DNA from: Polyangium jinanense
Lineage (GTDB): Bacteria > Myxococcota > Polyangia > Polyangiales > Polyangiaceae
Assembly (NCBI RefSeq): GCF_028435365.1
Contig: NZ_JAGTJJ010000002.1
Coordinates: 806,001-870,000 of the forward strand
DNA: 64,000 nt
Direction of reading: 5' to 3'
Shown: positions 26,059 through 35,117 of the stretch, in pieces
How positions within the stretch are numbered: the first letter of the stretch is position 1
Layout: the number at the start of each line of letters is the position of its first letter
Position numbers and translations under genes: made by a program
Notes under the pieces: model-generated
The model's input: the letters and a program-made list of their open reading frames with translations, nothing else
What the model was told of the DNA's origin: nothing
The model's database searches: none

Positions 26059-26739
26059 ATGTACGTCCCCGACATGGTGATACGGCCTCGACTCGAGATT
26101 CTAGCGAAGGCCCCGGTGCCGACGCAGACGGGCTTGTTCGAGATGATCGTGTTCCGGTACGGTGAGCAGACCGCCGAGAGCGGGCTCTCTCCGGACCATG
26201 TGGCGCTGGTGATGGGCGATGTGCGTGGACGGTCGTCCGTCCTCGTCCGGGTGCACTCGGAGTGCCTGACGAGCGAGGTCTTCGGCTCGCTGAAATGCGA
26301 TTGCCGTGGTCAGCTCGAGGCGGCGCAGGCCGAGATCGCGCGGCGGGGGCAGGGCGTCGTCGTGTACCTGCGCCAGGAAGGCCGGGGCATCGGCCTCTCG
26401 AACAAGATCCGCGCGTACGACCTGCAAGCGCGGGGGCACGACACCGTGGACGCGAATCGGCTGCTCGGGCTTCCGGACGACGCGCGTGATTACGCGCCGG
26501 CCGCGGCGATGCTGGAGCACCTCGGCGTGGCCTCGATCCAGCTCATGACGAACAACCCGCTCAAGGTGCAGGCGCTCCGGCAGCTCGGGACGCGGGTCGA
26601 GGCGCGCGAGCCCTCGATTGTAGAGACGAACCCGTTCAGCCAGGGGTATCTGGAGGCGAAGCGGGTGCGAATGGGGCACTCGCTGCCGCCGCTGGATGCG
26701 GCGCTCCTCGCCCCCGCCGACAACATCGACGCCGAGTGA
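26059..26739 (+). CDS. ribA: GTP cyclohydrolase II (riboflavin synthesis)
   Basis: 226 residues, slightly above the usual 195-215. It opens the imidazole ring of GTP and releases formate and diphosphate, the first step toward riboflavin. The zinc site is the Cys triple in SECLTSEVFGSLKCDC. The catalytic loop RQEGRGIGL, LQARGHDTVDAN and TNNPLKV are all present. ATG 26059 is chosen because GAGGAGAG lies just upstream; ATG 26074 is less well placed. There is no fused DHBP synthase domain, and no other riboflavin gene is nearby, so it appears to be a stand-alone gene. Confidence 0.93.
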   Translation: MYVPDMVIRPRLEILAKAPVPTQTGLFEMIVFRYGEQTAESGLSPDHVALVMGDVRGRSSVLVRVHSECLTSEVFGSLKCDCRGQLEAAQAEIARRGQGVVVYLRQEGRGIGLSNKIRAYDLQARGHDTVDANRLLGLPDDARDYAPAAAMLEHLGVASIQLMTNNPLKVQALRQLGTRVEAREPSIVETNPFSQGYLEAKRVRMGHSLPPLDAALLAPADNIDAE

Positions 26740-26742
26740 CGC

Positions 26743-28164
26743 TCAGCCGCCCGACTTCTTGGTCGAGCCCGCCTTGAGCCGCGCTTTGAGCCTCGAAGCG
26801 TAGCCCTCTTTGTTCTCCTGCTTCACCCGGGCGATGGCCAGCGCATCGTCGGGCACGTCGCGCGTGATCGTCGTGCCCGTGGCCACGTAGGCGCCCACGC
26901 CGATCCGCACCGGCGCGATGATCTGCGAATCGCTGCCGATGAACGCGCCCGCGCCGATCTCGGTGCGGTGCTTCTTGAACCCGTCGTAATTGCAGAAAAT
27001 GGTCCCCGCGCCGATGTTCGCGCCTTCGCCGATGTCGCCGTCGCCGAGATACGCGAGGTGATTGGCCTTGGCCCCGCGGCGGACCACGGTCTTTTTCGTC
27101 TCCACGAAATTGCCGATGTGCGCCTCGGCCTCGATGCGGCTCTCCGGGCGCAGGTGCGAAAAGGGTCCGATCTGCGCATTTTCGCCGATCGTCGAATCAC
27201 TCGCGATCGAATAAGGTTTTACCAGGGCCGACGGCGCGACCTCCACGTCCGTCAGCACCGAGCCCACGTCGATCTTCGCATTCGCGCCGATGCGCGTTTT
27301 TCCGCGCAGAACCACGTAATGCTCGATCACCGCGTCCGGCTCGACGACCACGGTCGCGTCGATCCGCGCCGTCGCCCGCACCGTCGCGCCCGCGCGCCGG
27401 ATCCGGTCCGCGATGCGCCCGTAAAGAATGTCCTCGGCCGCGGCGAGCTGCGCCCGATCGTTCACCCCCACGAGCGCCGCCGCGCTCTCGGCCCGCACGG
27501 AGGCGACTCCGCCTGCCTTCGCCGCGACGGCCACGATGTCCGTCAAATAAAGCTCGCCCTGCGCATTGTTCGGCAAAAGCCCCGCCACCGATTCTCGCAA
27601 AAAGCCCGCCCGCGCCACGTACACGCCCGTGTTCACCTCGCGCACGCGCCGCTCCTCTTCCGTCGCGTCCCGCTGCTCCCGCACGGCGAAGATCTTTCCC
27701 TCGGCGTCCCGCAGCACGCGCCCGTACCCCGTCGGATCCTCGGTCATCGCCGTCAGCATCGCGAGCGGCGCGCCGCCCTCGATCGAGCCCGCCAGCCGCA
27801 CGAGCTCGGCCGGATCGAGCAGCGGCGTATCCCCGCAGAGCACGAGCACCCGCTCGGCCGAGGGATCCAGCGCTGGCAGGGCCGATCGCACCGCGTCCCC
27901 GGTCCCGCGCTGGGTTTCCTGCACCGCCGTTCGCACGCGATCGCCGAACGCTTTCGTGAGATGCGCGGCGAGCTCGTCCCGGCCATACCCCACGACGACC
28001 ACGACGTCCCCGCACCCGGCGGCGAGCGCGGCTTCGATGGCGTAGTCGACCATCGGCCGGCCGCAAAGCGGGTGGAGCACCTTGGGCTTCGTGCTCTTCA
28101 TGCGCGTGCCTTGCCCGGCGGCGAGGACGATGGCGGTGAGGGAGGATCCAGCTTGGGTCGTCAT
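26743..28164 (-). CDS. glmU: Bifunctional UDP-GlcNAc pyrophosphorylase / GlcN-1-P acetyltransferase
   Basis: 473 residues. The N-terminal uridyltransferase domain has LAAGQGTRMKSTKPKVLHPL, CGDTPLL and EVNTGVYV. From about residue 260 the left-handed beta-helix (hexapeptide repeats such as IGENAQIGPF, IGEGANIGAG, IGVGAYVATG) forms the acetyltransferase. It makes UDP-N-acetylglucosamine for peptidoglycan and LPS in the cytoplasm. ATG 28164 (MTTQAGSS) is preferred to a start at 28182. The C-terminus carries a Lys-rich tail. It ends three bases from the convergent GTP cyclohydrolase stop with no clear terminator. Confidence 0.95.
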   Translation of the reverse strand: MTTQAGSSLTAIVLAAGQGTRMKSTKPKVLHPLCGRPMVDYAIEAALAAGCGDVVVVVGYGRDELAAHLTKAFGDRVRTAVQETQRGTGDAVRSALPALDPSAERVLVLCGDTPLLDPAELVRLAGSIEGGAPLAMLTAMTEDPTGYGRVLRDAEGKIFAVREQRDATEEERRVREVNTGVYVARAGFLRESVAGLLPNNAQGELYLTDIVAVAAKAGGVASVRAESAAALVGVNDRAQLAAAEDILYGRIADRIRRAGATVRATARIDATVVVEPDAVIEHYVVLRGKTRIGANAKIDVGSVLTDVEVAPSALVKPYSIASDSTIGENAQIGPFSHLRPESRIEAEAHIGNFVETKKTVVRRGAKANHLAYLGDGDIGEGANIGAGTIFCNYDGFKKHRTEIGAGAFIGSDSQIIAPVRIGVGAYVATGTTITRDVPDDALAIARVKQENKEGYASRLKARLKAGSTKKSGG

Positions 28165-28486
28165 CGGCGCCGAACCTAGCACGGGCGCCCGAGACCCCCC
28201 AGCGAACGGCGAAACGCCTCCCGGACGCCCGCGGACGGACGAGGCCGCCGCCGGGGACGCGGGTGCGCCATAACATTGTCGCGGCCATTGCGGACCGTTG
28301 AAATGGGAAAAGGCCGTCCCATCTGCAACAATGAATGCGCGGTTGGTCTTGTCGGGTGGTATCTGTAGTGACCGGATAGCGTCGAAACCGTGCCGATGCG
28401 AGGTCTTTTCGAGGGGATTTGGACCTTTTTGATGATCTCTCCGTCAGGCGCAGTGTATGCACGGAGAGAAGGACGGAGGGAACCTC
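28165..28486. other. Divergent promoter region
   Basis: About 320 bases between glmU and the lipoprotein gene starting at 28487. It contains a hairpin (ATGGGA 28303-28308, TCCCAT 28317-28322) and AT-richer segments near 28270 and 28330-28380 where promoters are likely. I cannot fix -35/-10 boxes with confidence. Confidence 0.3.
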
Positions 28487-29812
28487 ATGACCCGTTTCGC
28501 TCACATATCGCTTGCGTCTCTCGTTCTCGTGTTCGCGTCGGCTTGCAGCAGCAGCAGCAGCGAGGCCCCTGCGCCGGCAGCGGTCAACGTCGAGGCCGAG
28601 GCGGCCGTCAACGCGGATCTCGGGGCGGAGGCGCTGGTCGAGGAGCACGACGAGGGGACAGTCGCCTGGCGCATCGACACGGACGGCCAGGTGAAGGCCG
28701 CGGTCAGCGCCACGGCGACCGGGCGCGTCAAGGAGGACGTCAGCGGCTCGCTCATCTACAAGGTCGAGGGCAGCGAGCCGAAGACGGTGCCGCTCGTGCT
28801 CGACGCGAAGACGGGCCTGCTCGTCGCGGCCGGGCCGAAGCTCGAGGCGGATCTCACCGAGGTCAACTACACGGTGACGGTCTCGGGCAAACCCTGGACC
28901 GGCGTCATGCACGTGCCCGTGGGCGGCACGGCAGAGCTCGTGGCGGGCGCCAAGGTGACGGCCGAGGCGAAGCTGCCCGACGAGACCGTGGGCCCGCACG
29001 GCGGCACGATCCAGATCGTGGGTGACGATCGACTGGAGATGGTCGCGGACGCGAGCTCGGGCGAGACGCGCGTGTACGTGCTCGACGTGAACCTCAAGCC
29101 CGTGCGGATCGAGTCGCGCAAGCTGCGGATGGGCTTCGTCGCCGAGAAGACCACGTTCGTGAACTTCGATCCCGAGCCGTCGGGCTTCTTTTTCTCGGCG
29201 CGGCTCGGCGCCTCGGCGTCGCTGCTCAATCCGCTGCGCGTGACGGCGTCGCTCAGCATCGGCACGGTCACGCACGCGGCGATCTGGGGCTATCGACCGG
29301 GCATCCGCATTTATGCCCCCACGGCCACGGTGCGCATCGCCAGCGCGCCGCGCATTCGATTCAGCCTGCAGGGCGGCTTCGACAGCGGCGTGGACGTTTA
29401 TGGCCGCGCCCACGTGAAGACGAGGTTCCACGGCGACGACGACGACCACGACCATCACAGGAAGGGCAACAACGGCCGGCATTTCGGCCAGGATGGGACC
29501 TTCGCGCGTGACAGCGGCGGCTTCAAGCAGGATGACGCCGTGCACCCCGGCAGCAGCAAGGCGAAGGGCGGCGGCGACGACGATCGCGGCCCGAGCGCGA
29601 AGGGCGGCCACGATCACGGCAGCAGCGTGAAGATCAGCGGGGGCAGCTCGAAGGGCGGCGGCCACGACGATCACGGCGGCAGCGCGAGGAGCAGCGGCGG
29701 CGGTGGCTCGAAGGGCGGCGGCAGCGCGAAGAGCAGCGGCGGCGGCTCGAAGGGCGGCGGCGGTGACGCGAAGGGCGGCGGCGGCGGCGGTGGCAAGGGC
29801 GGCAAAAAATAA
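28487..29812 (+). CDS. Secreted lipoprotein with a Gly/Ser/His/Asp-rich tail
   Basis: 441 residues. ATG 28487 follows GGAGGG at good spacing and starts a lipoprotein signal (VLVFASAC) followed by a run of Ser. Residues about 30-300 form an unrecognised beta-rich domain (YKVEGSEPKTVPLVLD, YTVTVSGKPWTGVMHV, RVYVLDVNLKPVRIE). From about 305 the chain becomes highly polar: a His/Asp cluster (HGDDDDHDHH) and then Gly/Ser/Lys repeats (SKGGGSAKSSGGG type) to a GGKK end. The tail would be disordered and could bind divalent metal through the His/Asp clusters. Surface exposure is inferred from the signal. Function unknown. Confidence 0.75.
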   Translation: MTRFAHISLASLVLVFASACSSSSSEAPAPAAVNVEAEAAVNADLGAEALVEEHDEGTVAWRIDTDGQVKAAVSATATGRVKEDVSGSLIYKVEGSEPKTVPLVLDAKTGLLVAAGPKLEADLTEVNYTVTVSGKPWTGVMHVPVGGTAELVAGAKVTAEAKLPDETVGPHGGTIQIVGDDRLEMVADASSGETRVYVLDVNLKPVRIESRKLRMGFVAEKTTFVNFDPEPSGFFFSARLGASASLLNPLRVTASLSIGTVTHAAIWGYRPGIRIYAPTATVRIASAPRIRFSLQGGFDSGVDVYGRAHVKTRFHGDDDDHDHHRKGNNGRHFGQDGTFARDSGGFKQDDAVHPGSSKAKGGGDDDRGPSAKGGHDHGSSVKISGGSSKGGGHDDHGGSARSSGGGGSKGGGSAKSSGGGSKGGGGDAKGGGGGGGKGGKK

Positions 29813-29980
29813 CCGCCTCGCGAGACGAATGTAGGGTTTTCGCCCTCGTTCTGTCAGGTTCTCGTCACGATTGCACGAAATCCAACGACGCAGTGCGAGA
29901 CGCGCATTGCGTCATGCCCAAAACGGCCTTCCCTCCTCTTGCCCGCTATTCTGGGGTCGGGTAAAGATGGGCCTTCCCTC

Positions 29981-30808
29981 ATGAAGGCCAAGCTTGTTTC
30001 GCTCTGGAACTGGTTCGAGATCATCGGCGTCGTGGCCCTGTCGACCGGCGCGGTCGCGGCGGTGTTTGTCACGACCGCACCATTCGATCGCGTCCGCAAA
30101 ATCACGGGCAGATTCTTCCGCATTTGCGGCACGATGCTCGTCCGCTTGAATCCGCTCTGGAGCGTGAAGGTCTCCGGATGGAAGCGCCCCGCGAACAGCG
30201 GGCCTTTCATCGTCGTCGCGAATCACCAGTCGATCGCCGACATTCCGGCGATCAGCTATTTGCCCTGGGAAATGAAATGGCTCTCGAAGGAGAGCAATTT
30301 CAAGGTCCCGGGCCTCGGCTGGATGATGAGCATGGCCGGCGACATCCCGCTCCGCCGCGGCGAGCGCGAGAGCGCGAAATCGGCGATGGAGCGCTGCAAA
30401 TGGTACCTCGACCGCGGCATGAGCGTGATGATCTTCCCCGAAGGCACGCGCTCCTCCGACGGCGAGATCAAGCCCTTCAAGGACGGTGCCTTCCGCCTCG
30501 CCCTCGAGACGGGCATCCCCATCCTGCCCGTCGCGGTCGCCGGCACCCGCCACGCGATTCCCAAGAACTCGTGGGTCTTCGGCGTGAAATGCCAGGCCCG
30601 CATCGAGGTCCTGCCGCCCATCGACGTGAAAGGCATGACGATGGACGACCTCGAAACCCTGCGCGAGCGCGTGCGCGGCGATATCTCGGCGGCCTTCGAG
30701 CGCCTCGGCAAGTGGATGCCCACGCTGCCCTCCGAGGAGGAGAGCGGCGAAAACGAGGCGCCAAAAGCCACGGCCGCGGCCGCGATCGAAGCCTCGCCCC
30801 CCGCCTGA
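29981..30808 (+). CDS. plsC: 1-acyl-sn-glycerol-3-phosphate acyltransferase (PlsC family)
   Basis: 275 residues. One N-terminal membrane helix (about 10-30, EIIGVVALSTGAVAAVFVTT) anchors the enzyme. The catalytic motif is NHQSIAD (HxxxxD). The phosphate-binding motif is FPEGTRS, and later blocks are FKDGAFRLALETGIPILPV and AGT. It transfers an acyl chain to lysophosphatidate at the inner membrane to give phosphatidate. The family is broad, so another acyl acceptor is possible. ATG 29981 is the first start that begins the membrane helix cleanly. A polar Glu/Ala tail of about 40 residues ends the protein. It converges on holA with a three-base gap. Confidence 0.88.
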   Translation: MKAKLVSLWNWFEIIGVVALSTGAVAAVFVTTAPFDRVRKITGRFFRICGTMLVRLNPLWSVKVSGWKRPANSGPFIVVANHQSIADIPAISYLPWEMKWLSKESNFKVPGLGWMMSMAGDIPLRRGERESAKSAMERCKWYLDRGMSVMIFPEGTRSSDGEIKPFKDGAFRLALETGIPILPVAVAGTRHAIPKNSWVFGVKCQARIEVLPPIDVKGMTMDDLETLRERVRGDISAAFERLGKWMPTLPSEEESGENEAPKATAAAAIEASPPA

Positions 30809-30811
30809 GCC

Positions 30812-31870
30812 TCACCGACACATCGAAATCAACATCGTTTCGAGCACCGCCTGCGGCGAGCGTTTCGAGCCCTTGAGCGCTCGATCCGCCTCCGCGAGCA
30901 GGCGCACCCACGCGGGGAGCGTCCCCCGCGGCAGCGATTTCAACGTCTGCGCCGTCTCCTGCGCCTTGAACGGCGGAATGCCCGCGCGCGCGGCCGCCTC
31001 GTTCACGTTTGCCCCCGCCCGCAGCGCCGAATCCATCTTCACCATCTTACGCACGTTCGACGCCACGAGCCCGAGCAGCGGCAGCCCCCCGTCCTTCGAA
31101 TCCACGACCTCCGCCAGCACCGCGAGCGCCTTGTCGAGCCGCCGCCGCGTCAGCGCATCGACGAGGTCCCACACCGAGCCCGGCCGGACCTTCATGACCA
31201 TCGTCACGACCGCGTCCTCCGTGAACGGTTTGCCCTCCCCGACGAACAAGCTCAGCCGCTCGATCGCGTCCGCCACGTAGCCGAGCTCCGGCCCGGCGAT
31301 CTCCGCCAGGTGATCGGCCACGTCCGGCGCGATGTCGTGCCCGCGCTCCTTGGCCATCTGCCGCACCACGGTCGGCAGCGCCTTGCGGCTCACGGGCTCG
31401 CAGTTGACGAGGAAGTCCTCCTTCTTCGCCGCCGTCACGATCTTGCGTTGCGCGTGGAGCTTCGTCGCCGACAGCACGAGCACCGTGCTCGAGGCCGGCG
31501 CCTTCGCGTACTCGGCGAGCGCGTCGAGCGGACTTCCGTCCTTCACCCCGCGCTTGCCCTCCGCTGGGCCCTTGCCGCCGTCGTCGTCGTCGCTGTCGCC
31601 CTTCTTCTCCCAGCGCTCGAGGCCACGCGCCAGGACGAACCGGCGCTTGGCCATCATCGGCACCATCTTCGAGGCCGAGAGGACCGCGTCCACGTTCGAC
31701 TCGCCGGCCGTGAATTTGTCCTCGTTGAAGCCCGCGATGCCGCCCTTCATCGTTGCTTCCTTGATGGCGTGCACGACCTTGTCGGCGAGGTACCGCTCCT
31801 CGCCGAGCACGAGGTAGACGGGCCGCAAGTTCCCTTTCGTGGCTTCCTGGATGGCTTGCTCGGGCGTCAC
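30812..31870 (-). CDS. holA: DNA polymerase III subunit delta
   Basis: 352 residues, the family's usual length. Delta opens the sliding clamp as part of the clamp loader during replication. The N-terminus has the expected RPVYLVLGEERYLADKVVHA and DAVLSASKMVPMMAKRRFVL. The C-terminal collar domain has VLAEVVDSKDGGLPLLGLVA and ends ETMLISMC. An insert rich in Asp/Gly/Lys at about 95-115 (DSDDDDGGKGP) is unlike enterobacterial HolA. The start is GTG 31870, preceded by GGAGAG. It is divergent from the DUF2071 gene. Confidence 0.9.
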   Translation of the reverse strand: MTPEQAIQEATKGNLRPVYLVLGEERYLADKVVHAIKEATMKGGIAGFNEDKFTAGESNVDAVLSASKMVPMMAKRRFVLARGLERWEKKGDSDDDDGGKGPAEGKRGVKDGSPLDALAEYAKAPASSTVLVLSATKLHAQRKIVTAAKKEDFLVNCEPVSRKALPTVVRQMAKERGHDIAPDVADHLAEIAGPELGYVADAIERLSLFVGEGKPFTEDAVVTMVMKVRPGSVWDLVDALTRRRLDKALAVLAEVVDSKDGGLPLLGLVASNVRKMVKMDSALRAGANVNEAAARAGIPPFKAQETAQTLKSLPRGTLPAWVRLLAEADRALKGSKRSPQAVLETMLISMCR

Positions 31871-31924
31871 GGGTCTCTCCGTTCGTCCCTTCGGAGGGGC
31901 GCGTCAAGCGCGGGAAGAGGTACC

Positions 31925-32668
31925 ATGTTCCCCGCCATGATCGACCGCATCTCTCCGGCCCTACGTCCGCCGGATCGGCCCGCCGGCTTCCAGCGATGGC
32001 GAACCCTCTTGTTTCTGCACTGGGAGGTGCCCGCGGAGGCGATCGCGAGGCTCTTGCCTGCCGAGCTCTCGGTCGACACGTTCGAGGGAAAAGCGTGGGT
32101 CGGGGTCGTGCCCTTCACGATGCGCGACGTCGCGCCCCGCTGGTCCCCGTCCGTCCCGGGGATCTCGCATTTCCACGAGCTCAACGTCCGCACGTACGTC
32201 CATCTCCGCGGCAAGGATCCGGGCGTCTGGTTCTTCAGCCTCGACGCGGCCGCGACGATTGCCGTGGCGGTCGCGCGCGCCGGCTGGCACTTGCCGTACC
32301 ACCGCGCCTCGATGAAGCTCGACATCTCCGGGAGTACCGTCGACTACCGGAGCAAGCGCCTCTTCCCCGGCCCGAAGCCGGCCGAGTTCGAGGCGCGTTA
32401 CCATATCGGGGAATCGATCGGCTCCGCCAAACCCGGGACGCTGACGCATTTCTTCGCCGAGCGGTACATTCTTTATGCCCGCACCCGCTCGGGTTTGTCG
32501 CTCGGACGCGTGCATCACGTGCCGTATCCGCTCCACGAGGTGAAGGTCGAATCGTGGCGTGATGGAATGGTCGCGGCCGCGGGCCTGCCCGAGCCCTCCG
32601 GCGAGCCGCTCGCGCTCTACAGCCCCGGCGTCGACGTCGATGTCTACAAGCTGGTGCCGGTCGTTTGA
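31925..32668 (+). CDS. DUF2071 (YqjF-like) protein
   Basis: 247 residues. The sequence fits DUF2071, a widespread family of unknown biochemical role. Markers are FLHWEVPAEAIARLLPAELS, WVGVVPFTMRDV, FHELNVRTYV, GVWFFSLDA and HFFAERYILYA. No signal or membrane segment. ATG 31925 has AGAGG four bases upstream; ATG 31937 is the alternative. It is monocistronic as far as can be seen and converges on the Kai operon's histidine kinase gene with a gap of four bases. Confidence 0.85.
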   Translation: MFPAMIDRISPALRPPDRPAGFQRWRTLLFLHWEVPAEAIARLLPAELSVDTFEGKAWVGVVPFTMRDVAPRWSPSVPGISHFHELNVRTYVHLRGKDPGVWFFSLDAAATIAVAVARAGWHLPYHRASMKLDISGSTVDYRSKRLFPGPKPAEFEARYHIGESIGSAKPGTLTHFFAERYILYARTRSGLSLGRVHHVPYPLHEVKVESWRDGMVAAAGLPEPSGEPLALYSPGVDVDVYKLVPVV

Positions 32669-32672
32669 GCCC

Positions 32673-34403
32673 CTACGAACTACGCGCGCGCCGCCCCTTC
32701 GCGCGCTCGAGCAGCCCCTTGAGCACCTGCGGATCGAGCGGCTTCATGAGCTGATGATCGATCCCCGCCTCCTCGGCTTTGCGTCGATCCGCCTCCTGCC
32801 CGTACCCGCTCACGCCGATCAGGAGCGCCTGCGACGTCGGCCGCGTCGCCCGCAGCAGCCGCGCCACCTCGAACCCGTCCATGCCCGGCAAACCGATGTC
32901 GAGCAGCACCACGTGCGGACAGAACGTCGCCGCGACCGACACGCCCTCCTCGCCGCTCTTCGTCGCCCGCACGTCGTAGCCCCAGAGCCCGAGCAGCTCG
33001 GAGAGCATGTCCGCCGCGTCCGCGTTGTCCTCCACGACGAGCGCCCGCTGCACGTTCCCCGGATCCTCCTCCACCGGATGCGCCTTCTCGCTCGGCCCAT
33101 CTCTTCGCACGTGCGGCAGCCGCACCACGATCTCCGAGCCCTTGCCCACGCCCTCGCTTCGCGCCTCGACCGTGCCCCCGTGCATCGTGATCAGGCTCTT
33201 CACCAGCGTCAGCCCGATCCCGAGCCCGCCCTGCGATCGATCGAGCGCGCGTTCACCTTGCACGAACAGATCGAACACCCGCGGCAGGAGCTCCGCCGGC
33301 ATCCCGATCCCGTTGTCCTTCACGGTCGCGGTCACGGCCGCCTTGTCCTGCACGACCGAGAGCGCGATCTCGCCGCCGCGCTCCGTGTACTTCGCCGCGT
33401 TGTTCAAGAGGTTCACGATCACCTGCTCGAGCCGCGTCGGATCGCCCTGCACGAGCACCGGCGCCGCCGGGAGCGCGACCCGGAGCGTGTGGCCCGACGC
33501 GTCCACGAGCGGCCGTGCGGCGTCCACCGCGCTTCGCACGATCGTCCCGAGATCCACGAGCTTCGTCTGCAGCGTGATCGTCCCGCGCGTGATGCGCGAG
33601 ACGTCGAGCAGGTCGTCGACGAGCCGCGAGAGGTTGCGCGCTTGCCGCTCGATCACGCTGCGGAAACGCTCGACCCGCGCGTCGCCGTGCGTCGCCACGC
33701 GGATCATCTCCGCCGCCGTCAGGATCGGCGCGAGCGGGTTCCGTAGCTCGTGCCCCAGCATCGAGAGGAACTCGTCCTTGCGCCGATCGGCCTCGCGGAG
33801 CGCCTCGTTCGCCTTCACGAGCTCGGCCGTCCTCGCGGCGACCCGCGCTTCGAGCTCGTCGTTTGCCTGCCGGAGCGCCGCCTCCGCGGCCTTGAGCGGC
33901 GTCAGATCCGTCGCGACCACGGTGAACGTCGGATCCTCCTCGCCCGCGTCCCGGATCGACAGCATCACCGGCAGCGGCGCCCCACTCGCTTGCGCAAGCG
34001 TGATCTCGCCTTTTGCGCTCCCGCCCTGGGCCGCCGCGAGCAGCGCGTCGAACGTCCCCGCCTCCGCGGCCCCGACGCACCCGCGCAGCGAGGCGCCCAG
34101 CACCTTGCTGAGCGGGCGACCGAGCATCTCGGCGACCTTGCGATTGGCGAACAGGATCGTCCCGTCTCCGCTGACCGTCATCGCGCCTTCGTTCAGCGTC
34201 TCCAGCAGCGTCCGGTGCGCGTGATCGGCGCCTTTCAGCACGAACACCCGCGGCGCGCCGTCGGCGGAGACCACGAGCGCGTCCACCTCGCCGGCGCGGA
34301 TCGCGGCCAGCGTCGCTTCGGCCTCCTCGACGCGCAGGAGCAGGTCGTGCGCGACGATCGGGGCGTCCGGCTTCGAGGTCAGCTCGTCGTCCTTCTTCGT
34401 CAT
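32673..34403 (-). CDS. Soluble hybrid histidine kinase of the Kai operon (PAS, HisKA, HATPase, receiver)
   Basis: 576 residues with no membrane segment. A short N-terminal part (1-60) precedes a PAS domain (about 64-175). Then come a linker coiled coil, a HisKA box with the phospho-His in GHELRNP (H218), an HATPase with N-box NLLNNAAKYT (331-340) and G-boxes DNGIGMP and GGLGIGL, and a C-terminal receiver whose phospho-Asp is D502 in LLDIGLPG. ATG 34403 overlaps the upstream kaiB-like stop (ATGA). The operon suggests it reads the KaiB/KaiC state, as SasA or CikA do in cyanobacteria, but it lacks a KaiB-like sensor domain; the fold-switching partner may instead be the separate KaiBs. Output target unknown. 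Confidence 0.9.
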   Translation of the reverse strand: MTKKDDELTSKPDAPIVAHDLLLRVEEAEATLAAIRAGEVDALVVSADGAPRVFVLKGADHAHRTLLETLNEGAMTVSGDGTILFANRKVAEMLGRPLSKVLGASLRGCVGAAEAGTFDALLAAAQGGSAKGEITLAQASGAPLPVMLSIRDAGEEDPTFTVVATDLTPLKAAEAALRQANDELEARVAARTAELVKANEALREADRRKDEFLSMLGHELRNPLAPILTAAEMIRVATHGDARVERFRSVIERQARNLSRLVDDLLDVSRITRGTITLQTKLVDLGTIVRSAVDAARPLVDASGHTLRVALPAAPVLVQGDPTRLEQVIVNLLNNAAKYTERGGEIALSVVQDKAAVTATVKDNGIGMPAELLPRVFDLFVQGERALDRSQGGLGIGLTLVKSLITMHGGTVEARSEGVGKGSEIVVRLPHVRRDGPSEKAHPVEEDPGNVQRALVVEDNADAADMLSELLGLWGYDVRATKSGEEGVSVAATFCPHVVLLDIGLPGMDGFEVARLLRATRPTSQALLIGVSGYGQEADRRKAEEAGIDHQLMKPLDPQVLKGLLERAKGRRARSS

Positions 34404-34792
34404 GGTTCCCCCGTCGGGGTCGGAGAAACGCCAAGACCCACGAGGACACGCTCGATGTCGGACAGCGAGCCGATGATGCGCTGCACGGGCAGCGGCCGCT
34501 CCCGCACCAGCGTCGGCGCAGCGACGATCTGCGCGTCGCGCGCGAGCCACGGTTCCTGGTTCAGGTCGTGCACCTCGAGGTCGAAGTGGCCCGCGAGGTG
34601 CTGGTCGCAGAGCTTCCGCACGTTGCGGATCGCAAAGCGCGATCTCGGCGAATTGCCGACGACGTAGAGCCTTAGGACGTACGTCTCTCGGGGCGCGTCG
34701 ACGAGCGCCTGCGCCCAGAAGTCGTCCTTGTCCCCGGCGATCGCCGAGGGGGTTTTTCCGTTGCGCCCGTCGTCGTGATCGCTTCCCCCCAT
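34400..34792 (-). CDS. KaiB-domain protein with an N-terminal extension
   Basis: 130 residues, about 28 longer than cyanobacterial KaiB. After a ~35-residue polar extension the KaiB/thioredoxin-like domain runs YVLRLYVVGNSPRSRFAIRN, HFDLEVHDLNQEPWLA, IVAAPTLVRERPLPVQRIIG and ends in SDIERVLVGLG. ATG 34792 has GAGAGGG upstream. It lies ten bases after the first kaiB and overlaps the kinase by four bases. It is closely related to the KaiB before it but clearly diverged, so the two probably have separate jobs. One could bind KaiC and the other the kinase; that is inference. Confidence 0.88.
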   Translation of the reverse strand: MGGSDHDDGRNGKTPSAIAGDKDDFWAQALVDAPRETYVLRLYVVGNSPRSRFAIRNVRKLCDQHLAGHFDLEVHDLNQEPWLARDAQIVAAPTLVRERPLPVQRIIGSLSDIERVLVGLGVSPTPTGEP

Positions 34793-34802
34793 GATCGCCC
34801 TC

Positions 34803-35117
34803 TCAGCGAGGCCGGATGTCGAGACCCACGAGCACGCGCTCGGTGTTGGACAGGTCCCCGATGATCTTGCGGATCGGCTCGGGCAGCCGCCGCACGAGCG
34901 TGGGGATCGCCAGGATCTGATCCCCCTCCGCGAGCTGCGGGTGCTGGAGCAGATCGATGATGTCGATGCGGTATTTCCCGGCGAGGTGCTCCTCGCAGAG
35001 CCGCCTCAAGTTGCCCAGCGCGAGGAGCGACTTCCTCGTCTGACCTGCGACGTAGAGACGTAATTCCCAGAACTCGGGGGTCACGTCGTGGTGGATCCCG
35101 TCCACGGGGCTCGTCAT
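34803..35117 (-). CDS. kaiB: KaiB circadian-clock-type protein
   Basis: 104 residues, the standard KaiB length. The domain reads [60 protein letters not shown] and ends in [10 protein letters not shown]. KaiB is a metamorphic protein that binds the KaiC CI ring in its thioredoxin-like form. The start overlaps the kaiC stop by four bases (ATGA), so it is translated with kaiC. No kaiA is present here, as is usual outside cyanobacteria. Confidence 0.93.
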   Translation of the reverse strand: MTSPVDGIHHDVTPEFWELRLYVAGQTRKSLLALGNLRRLCEEHLAGKYRIDIIDLLQHPQLAEGDQILAIPTLVRRLPEPIRKIIGDLSNTERVLVGLDIRPR